This document shows, piece by piece, positions 6,733 through 9,969 of a stretch of DNA of 9,969 nt (the stretch's first letter is position 1; the number at the start of each line of letters is the position of its first letter). The notes beneath the pieces were generated by a model that did not search any database, was not told the origin of the DNA, and was given only the letters and a program-made list of their open reading frames with translations. The stretch is from JALZOC01 sp031361295 (GTDB lineage Bacteria; Acidobacteriota; Vicinamibacteria; Vicinamibacterales; 2-12-FULL-66-21), in contig JANMCN010000039.1 of assembly GCA_031361295.1 (NCBI GenBank), positions 1 through 9,969 of the forward strand, in the 5' to 3' direction. The position numbers and the translations under genes are program-made.

Positions 6733-7074
6733 GTGAATTCTTCCCTGCGAACCTTCAAAGCCCAAGTCTTCCAGGCGTTGGCCAACCCCACCCGCATCGC
6801 GATTGTGGAGGCTTTGCGAGACGGCGAGCTTACGGCGGGCGCACTGCTCACACTCCTCGGGGGCGAGCAGTCGAACCTCTCGCAACACTTGGCTGTCCTG
6901 CGGGCGAAACACGTCGTCGCCAGCCGTAAGTCGGGCAACCAGATCTACTACGCGCTCCGCGACCCGGTCCTCATCCAGATACTCGACCTGCTGAAGCAGT
7001 ACGTCTCCGCTCATCTCAACGACACCCTGTCCATGCTCGGGGAGATGGCTCCTGAACACGATCGGCGCGTATGA
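6733..7074 (+). CDS. ArsR/SmtB-family winged-helix repressor
   Basis: 113 residues from GTG 6733 (VNSSLRTFKAQVFQALANPTRI). The family signature LANPTRIAIVEALRDGE, the recognition helix region QSNLSQHLAVLRAKHVV and the wing SRKSGNQIYYALRDP are all present. It should be a homodimeric DNA-binding repressor that releases DNA when its signal binds. It has no Cys residues, so the classic thiol metal sites and the two-Cys persulfide site are absent. The C-terminal helix has only H/D/E residues (SAHLND, EHDRR). The inducer is therefore unknown. The frame stays open upstream to 6226, but that stretch is antisense to the nuclease and ATPase remnants. GTG 6733 fits the usual family N-terminus. No Shine-Dalgarno precedes it, suggesting a leaderless message. 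It overlaps sulP by ATGA. Confidence 0.92.
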   Translation: MNSSLRTFKAQVFQALANPTRIAIVEALRDGELTAGALLTLLGGEQSNLSQHLAVLRAKHVVASRKSGNQIYYALRDPVLIQILDLLKQYVSAHLNDTLSMLGEMAPEHDRRV

Positions 7075-8798
7075 GCGCACTGTTGAATCGCATTCCGTGG
7101 CGAACCTGGCAACCGAAGCTGTTTCAGGATCTCGCCACCTATGACCGGCGAGCATTCGTCGCCGATGTGATCGCCGGACTGACGGTGGGCGTCGTCGCGC
7201 TGCCGCTGGCGATGGCGTTCGGGATCGCATCGGGCGTGACCCCACAGGCGGGCATCTACACGGCCATCGTCGGCGGATTCGTGGTGTCCTTCCTTGGGGG
7301 ATCACGCATTCAAATTGGCGGACCGACGGGGGCGTTCGTGGTGATCGTCGCGGGCATCGTCGCCGCGCACGGCCTGTCCGGCCTGCTGATGGTCACGATG
7401 ATGGCGGGCGTCATCCTGGTGTTCCTGGCGGTCACCGGTCTCGGCCAGACGATCAAGTTCATTCCGAGGCCCGTCGTCCTGGGGTTCACCAACGGCATCG
7501 CCTTGCTGATTGCCTCCACCCAGATAAAGGACTTCTTTGGCCTGGGCATCGGTAACCCACCGAACGAGTTTTTCGCGCGGATGAAACTGTTCGTCGAGTC
7601 GATGGACACGTTCCATCCTGCGGCGCTGGCGCTGGGCATCGGCTCGCTGGCGCTCGTGCTCGTGGTACCGCGGTGGATGACGCGCGTGCCCGGTTCGATC
7701 GTGGCACTCGTCCTCGGGACAGTCGCGGTCGTCGCCTTTCAGCTGCCTGTGGAGACGATCGGCTCGAAGTTCGGAGCCATCCCTGGCGGCCTTCCGCCGA
7801 TCCACATCCCCACGTTCCGCGTCGATCTGATCCTGCCGCTGCTGCCGGCGGCCATGACGGTGGCGCTGCTGGCCGCGGTGGAGAGTCTGCTCTCCGCGGT
7901 CGTCGCCGACTCGATGACGGGCGATCGGCATAATTCGAACGCCGAGCTCATGGCGCAAGGGGTGGCCAACATCGTCGCGCCGCTCGTGGGTGGCATTCCC
8001 GTCACGGGAGCGATTGCTCGCACGGCGACGAACTTCCGCTCGGGTGCCCGCTCGCCGGTCGCCGGTCTGGTGCATGCGCTCACGTTACTGGCCATCGTGC
8101 TCTTGTTGGCGCCGCTCGCCACGTTTGTGCCGCTGGCGACGCTGGCGGCCGTGCTCTTCATCGTGGCCTACAACATGGGTGAGTGGCGGGAGATTGCCGG
8201 GATCTGGCGTCTCGACTGGGCCGACAAGTCGGTCTGGATGATCACGTTCGCGCTGACCGTCATGGCCGATCTGACCATCGCCGTAGAAGTGGGTATGGCC
8301 CTGGCCGCGCTGCTCTATATCTACCGGGTCACGGACACGACCAGCATCGCGATCGTCACACCGGAATACATCGAAGATGGCCGTGCCCACGTCCTGCAGG
8401 ACAAGCACCTCCCGTCGTACGTGACCATCCTGCGCATCCACGGGCCGTTTCTGTTCGGGATGACGGACAAGCTCGCGGCCGCGACGGCCGACCTATCGGC
8501 GTTTGCGCCCATCGTCATCCTGCGGTTACGGAATATGACGGCGATCGACGCGTCCGGTCTGCATGCGCTGGAAACGCTCAGTGATCGCCTGAAGAAATCC
8601 GGCCGCACGTTGATCCTGTGCGGCGCACGCCACCAGCCCGCGCAGTTCCTCCATCAGGCCGAACTCATCCAACATGTCGGCGCCCACAACATCGTGCCCC
8701 ACGTCCAGGCCGCGCTGGCGCGGGCGCAAGATCTCCATTCGCGCTTCTCTCTACTGGGCGAGGACGCCGCACGCTACCTGGCAACCGCGTCGCTCTAG
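7071..8798 (+). CDS. SulP/SLC26-family inorganic anion transporter with C-terminal STAS domain
   Basis: 575 residues, full length for the family. The transmembrane part (about residues 25-425) begins with the SulP signature ADVIAGLTVGVVALPLAMAF and continues with GVTPQAGIYTAIVGGFVVSF and IQIGGPTGAFVVIV. The conserved AAVESLLSAVVADSMTGDRHN lies mid-protein and GGIPVTGAIARTATN follows. The STAS domain (about 446-555) contains RNMTAIDASGLHAL, with Ser495 at the position of the anti-sigma-antagonist phospho-Ser. Members move sulfate, bicarbonate, dicarboxylates or other anions across the inner membrane, by symport or exchange; the substrate is not readable here. The ATG overlaps the arsR stop (ATGA, 7071-7074), so it is translationally coupled to and presumably repressed by that regulator. 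No carbonic anhydrase or sulfur-metabolism gene lies nearby to hint at substrate. Confidence 0.95.
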   Translation: MSALLNRIPWRTWQPKLFQDLATYDRRAFVADVIAGLTVGVVALPLAMAFGIASGVTPQAGIYTAIVGGFVVSFLGGSRIQIGGPTGAFVVIVAGIVAAHGLSGLLMVTMMAGVILVFLAVTGLGQTIKFIPRPVVLGFTNGIALLIASTQIKDFFGLGIGNPPNEFFARMKLFVESMDTFHPAALALGIGSLALVLVVPRWMTRVPGSIVALVLGTVAVVAFQLPVETIGSKFGAIPGGLPPIHIPTFRVDLILPLLPAAMTVALLAAVESLLSAVVADSMTGDRHNSNAELMAQGVANIVAPLVGGIPVTGAIARTATNFRSGARSPVAGLVHALTLLAIVLLLAPLATFVPLATLAAVLFIVAYNMGEWREIAGIWRLDWADKSVWMITFALTVMADLTIAVEVGMALAALLYIYRVTDTTSIAIVTPEYIEDGRAHVLQDKHLPSYVTILRIHGPFLFGMTDKLAAATADLSAFAPIVILRLRNMTAIDASGLHALETLSDRLKKSGRTLILCGARHQPAQFLHQAELIQHVGAHNIVPHVQAALARAQDLHSRFSLLGEDAARYLATASL

Positions 8799-9071
8799 CG
8801 AAGACGTGCGCGCGGTCACCGACGCGGCGCTCCAAGTAGCGCAAGATGCCCGGTGATTGTCGAACAGGGTCTCGACCGGCGCGGAATCAGTGGGCGTGTC
8901 CATCCATCCCCAGATGGAAAAGCTTCTCGCTTTCGATCGCTCGGGACAGGATGAGTTAGCCGACAGCAGGCTCGCCGCTCGCTTGACAAGTCTGGAGTTG
9001 GGCGTGGTGGACACTTCAGCGTTGGGAAAGCAGGACCGATCCATCGGGGCGGCGGCGCCGAGCGGTCGCGT
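8799..9071. other. Non-coding or decayed stretch after sulP
   Basis: About 270 bp with no convincing gene. On the minus strand a 22-codon piece (ending EKLFHLGMDGHAH, stop at 8889-8887) and a nearby piece containing ILRYLERRVGDRAHVFA read like protein but have no start and no recognised family. They may be further remnants. No clear terminator for sulP was seen. Confidence 0.35.
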
Positions 9072-9247
9072 TGGCCCTTGCTCCTCCTAATGACAACGGG
9101 GACCACCAGTCCGGGGACCCAGAGCACAAACGGTATCAGGAGCAGCAATTTGAAACCGGAGTTGAGTTGAAAGTTCGTGAGACTCATCGTCCCGACGGTG
9201 AGTAACCCTGCCAACGCGAGGACGGTCCAAGTATATTTTTCCCGCAA
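8816..9247 (-). pseudogene. Possible two-TM membrane protein fragment, unrecognised
   Basis: From a TTG at 9247 the frame reads REKYTWTVLALAGLLTVG (first hydrophobic helix, about 7-22), a short hydrophilic link, then FKLLLLIPFVLWVPGLVVPV (second helix, about 33-53) and a basic RRSKGQR. This looks like a real membrane protein start. After about residue 60 the composition turns random (Pro/Arg/Cys-rich) up to the formal stop at 8816, as expected for antisense or shifted sequence. An ATG at 9263 in another frame (MNPSV) could be the true start if one base was gained or lost near 9246. No family recognised. Type and end are uncertain. Confidence 0.3.
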
Positions 9248-9263
9248 AGACAGATGGATTCAT

Positions 9264-9504
9264 CGCCGCGAAAATCGTCATCCGCGCCCGTTTCCGGTGT
9301 TCTAGGGATCGAGCAGCACTATCGGTAACGCATCGCAGCCGGACGGCGTGGCGATCTGTTCGGCGGACAACGCCAGGCGGTCTGGCAGCCATCCTGGGGG
9401 CGTGCTCGGCGGGAGTCTGGGCTCGATGCCACAAGTCTTTCGCAGGCCACGGGCGTGCCCGCCGCGTCTGTCTTGGTCGCGGCCCAGGCGGCCGTGGGAT
9501 TCGA
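9264..9504. other. Stretch without a recognisable gene
   Basis: About 240 bp between the membrane fragment and the USP remnant. Several minus-strand frames are open, one ending SAEQIATPSGCDALPIVLLDP with a TAG at 9304-9302. None matches a family I know, and none has a good start. Confidence 0.3.
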
Positions 9505-9629
9505 TCAACAAGGACCCTCCGCTGAGTTGATCTCATTCTGCCGCTTTGCAGCCAACGCTCGTAGCCAAGCGCGCCGCGGCTCGCGTCCGAGAAGTCGACA
9601 GGGAACAGGACAGCTGGCCGTGGATTCAT
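9505..9629 (-). pseudogene. Universal stress protein (UspA family), N-terminal remnant with frameshift
   Basis: ATG 9629 is preceded at a good distance by TGGAGAA on the minus strand. It opens with MNPRPAVLFPVDFSDASRGAL, the characteristic first beta-strand and helix of UspA proteins ('VLFPVDFSEASRRAL'). After about residue 25 the family pattern continues in another frame (ALAAKRQNEIN, from 9558) and then meets a stop at 9505. Intact USPs have about 140-150 residues, or twice that in tandem forms. The ATP-binding Gly motif G-2x-G-9x-G(S/T) is not present. It is clearly inactive as read. In intact form it would bind ATP and act in stress or low-oxygen survival. Confidence 0.6.
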
Positions 9630-9891
9630 GTCGTGTTTCTCCATTGCAAGGCGGCTGCGCACCACGAGGCTCGAATCCCCGAAGGATCCGACACTGACCC
9701 AGGGGCAAAAAAGTGCCTGCGACCGCGGAATAGTCCCCACGTCCTCCTGCCGTTGAGCTTCGGAATTCACGCAAAAACTGAAGCCACTGCTTCGGCGTCG
9801 CGGCATGGCGATTGCCCGTCACGACCGCATGCGAACTATCGAAATGGTTGCCGACCCCGTTCCGGCCGGCCGTGAGACGACATCGGACACG
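9630..9891. other. Intergenic region between USP remnant and alcohol dehydrogenase start
   Basis: About 260 bp separating two divergent genes, so it should hold both promoters. A run of six A's (9708-9713) and a GGAATTCAC stretch are the only AT-rich parts. A 'TGACCCAGGGGC...AATAGTCCCC' segment (about 9694-9738) may be repeat-derived. No reliable promoter can be assigned. Confidence 0.3.
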
Positions 9892-9969
9892 ATGATGGCG
9901 CTGGTCTACGGGGGCCCTGGCCAGCGGACCTGGCAGGCGATGCCCAAGCCCCTCGTGCGGGACCCCGGG
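9892..9969 (+). CDS. Zinc-dependent alcohol dehydrogenase, N-terminal start only (3' truncated by window)
   Basis: The final 26 codons read MMALVYGGPGQRTWQAMPKP LVRDPG, the opening of medium-chain zinc alcohol dehydrogenases ('MKALVYHGPGKRSWEDKPRPEI'), which oxidise or reduce alcohols and aldehydes with NAD(P). The catalytic Cys/His zinc ligands lie beyond the window. In-frame ATGs exist further upstream (9805, 9829, 9844), but family homology begins at 9892 and no strong ribosome site favours any of them. ADHs of this kind are often found beside universal stress protein and P-type ATPase genes, both present here as remnants. Confidence 0.65.
   Translation, partial: MMALVYGGPGQRTWQAMPKPLVRDPG

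Noticed and set aside
9650..9690. Second T-arm-like sequence (GAGGCTCGAATCCCCG)
   Set aside because: The T-loop lacks the conserved first T, the stem has a mismatch, and no acceptor strand or anticodon arm is found on either side.
9694..9738. REP-like repeat (CTGACCCAGGGGC to AATAGTCCCC)
   Set aside because: It resembles phrases found in repeats of GC-rich soil bacteria, but only one copy is present and no clean hairpin forms.
1..9969. CRISPR array, insertion sequence with terminal repeats, rRNA or riboswitch
   Set aside because: No regularly spaced repeats, no transposase motif, no target duplication and no conserved RNA fold was seen on either strand.

Overview
The window is GC-rich bacterial DNA with short intergenic gaps and simple bacterial gene structure. 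Nothing in it fixes the taxon. A GC-rich Gram-negative such as an acidobacterium or a deltaproteobacterium would fit, but that is a guess from base composition and gene content.

Left part (1-4069): ordinary, intact genes. These are the C-terminal end of a probable DUF2235/Tle1-like hydrolase, a complete ribonuclease D (rnd), a membrane-anchored class I SAM methyltransferase on the minus strand, and a divergently transcribed aldo/keto reductase. The reductase carries Ser where the family has its catalytic Tyr.

Boundary (4070-4160): a minus-strand 3' half of tRNA-Arg(UCU), running precisely from the anticodon loop to an encoded CCA. The 5' half is absent. A perfect 10-bp GAGA-loop hairpin sits 21 bp away. 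This is the expected scar (att site) of an element integrated in a tRNA gene. Its orientation puts the chromosome to the left and the element to the right.

Middle part (4187-6561): a decayed minus-strand operon. It encoded a protein with a PD-(D/E)XK-like N-terminal domain and a winged helix-turn-helix, followed with an ATGA overlap by a GSU2403-type nucleotidyltransferase. Both are broken by frameshifts and the second also by an internal deletion. Unrecognised coding remnants lie downstream. The first 55 codons or so of a P-type cation ATPase are fused in frame upstream. The pair looks like a dead toxin-antitoxin or defence-type module (inference).

Right part (6562-9969): an intact arsR-sulP operon. 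It has a striking 30-bp AT-rich palindrome overlapping the apparently leaderless GTG start of arsR, and an ATGA overlap between the two genes. Beyond it lie more remnants: a two-TM membrane protein fragment, a universal stress protein start with a frameshift, and the first 26 codons of a zinc-dependent alcohol dehydrogenase running off the end. The ATPase, USP and ADH pieces suggest an eroded stress/low-oxygen cluster in which only arsR-sulP, and perhaps the ADH, stay intact.
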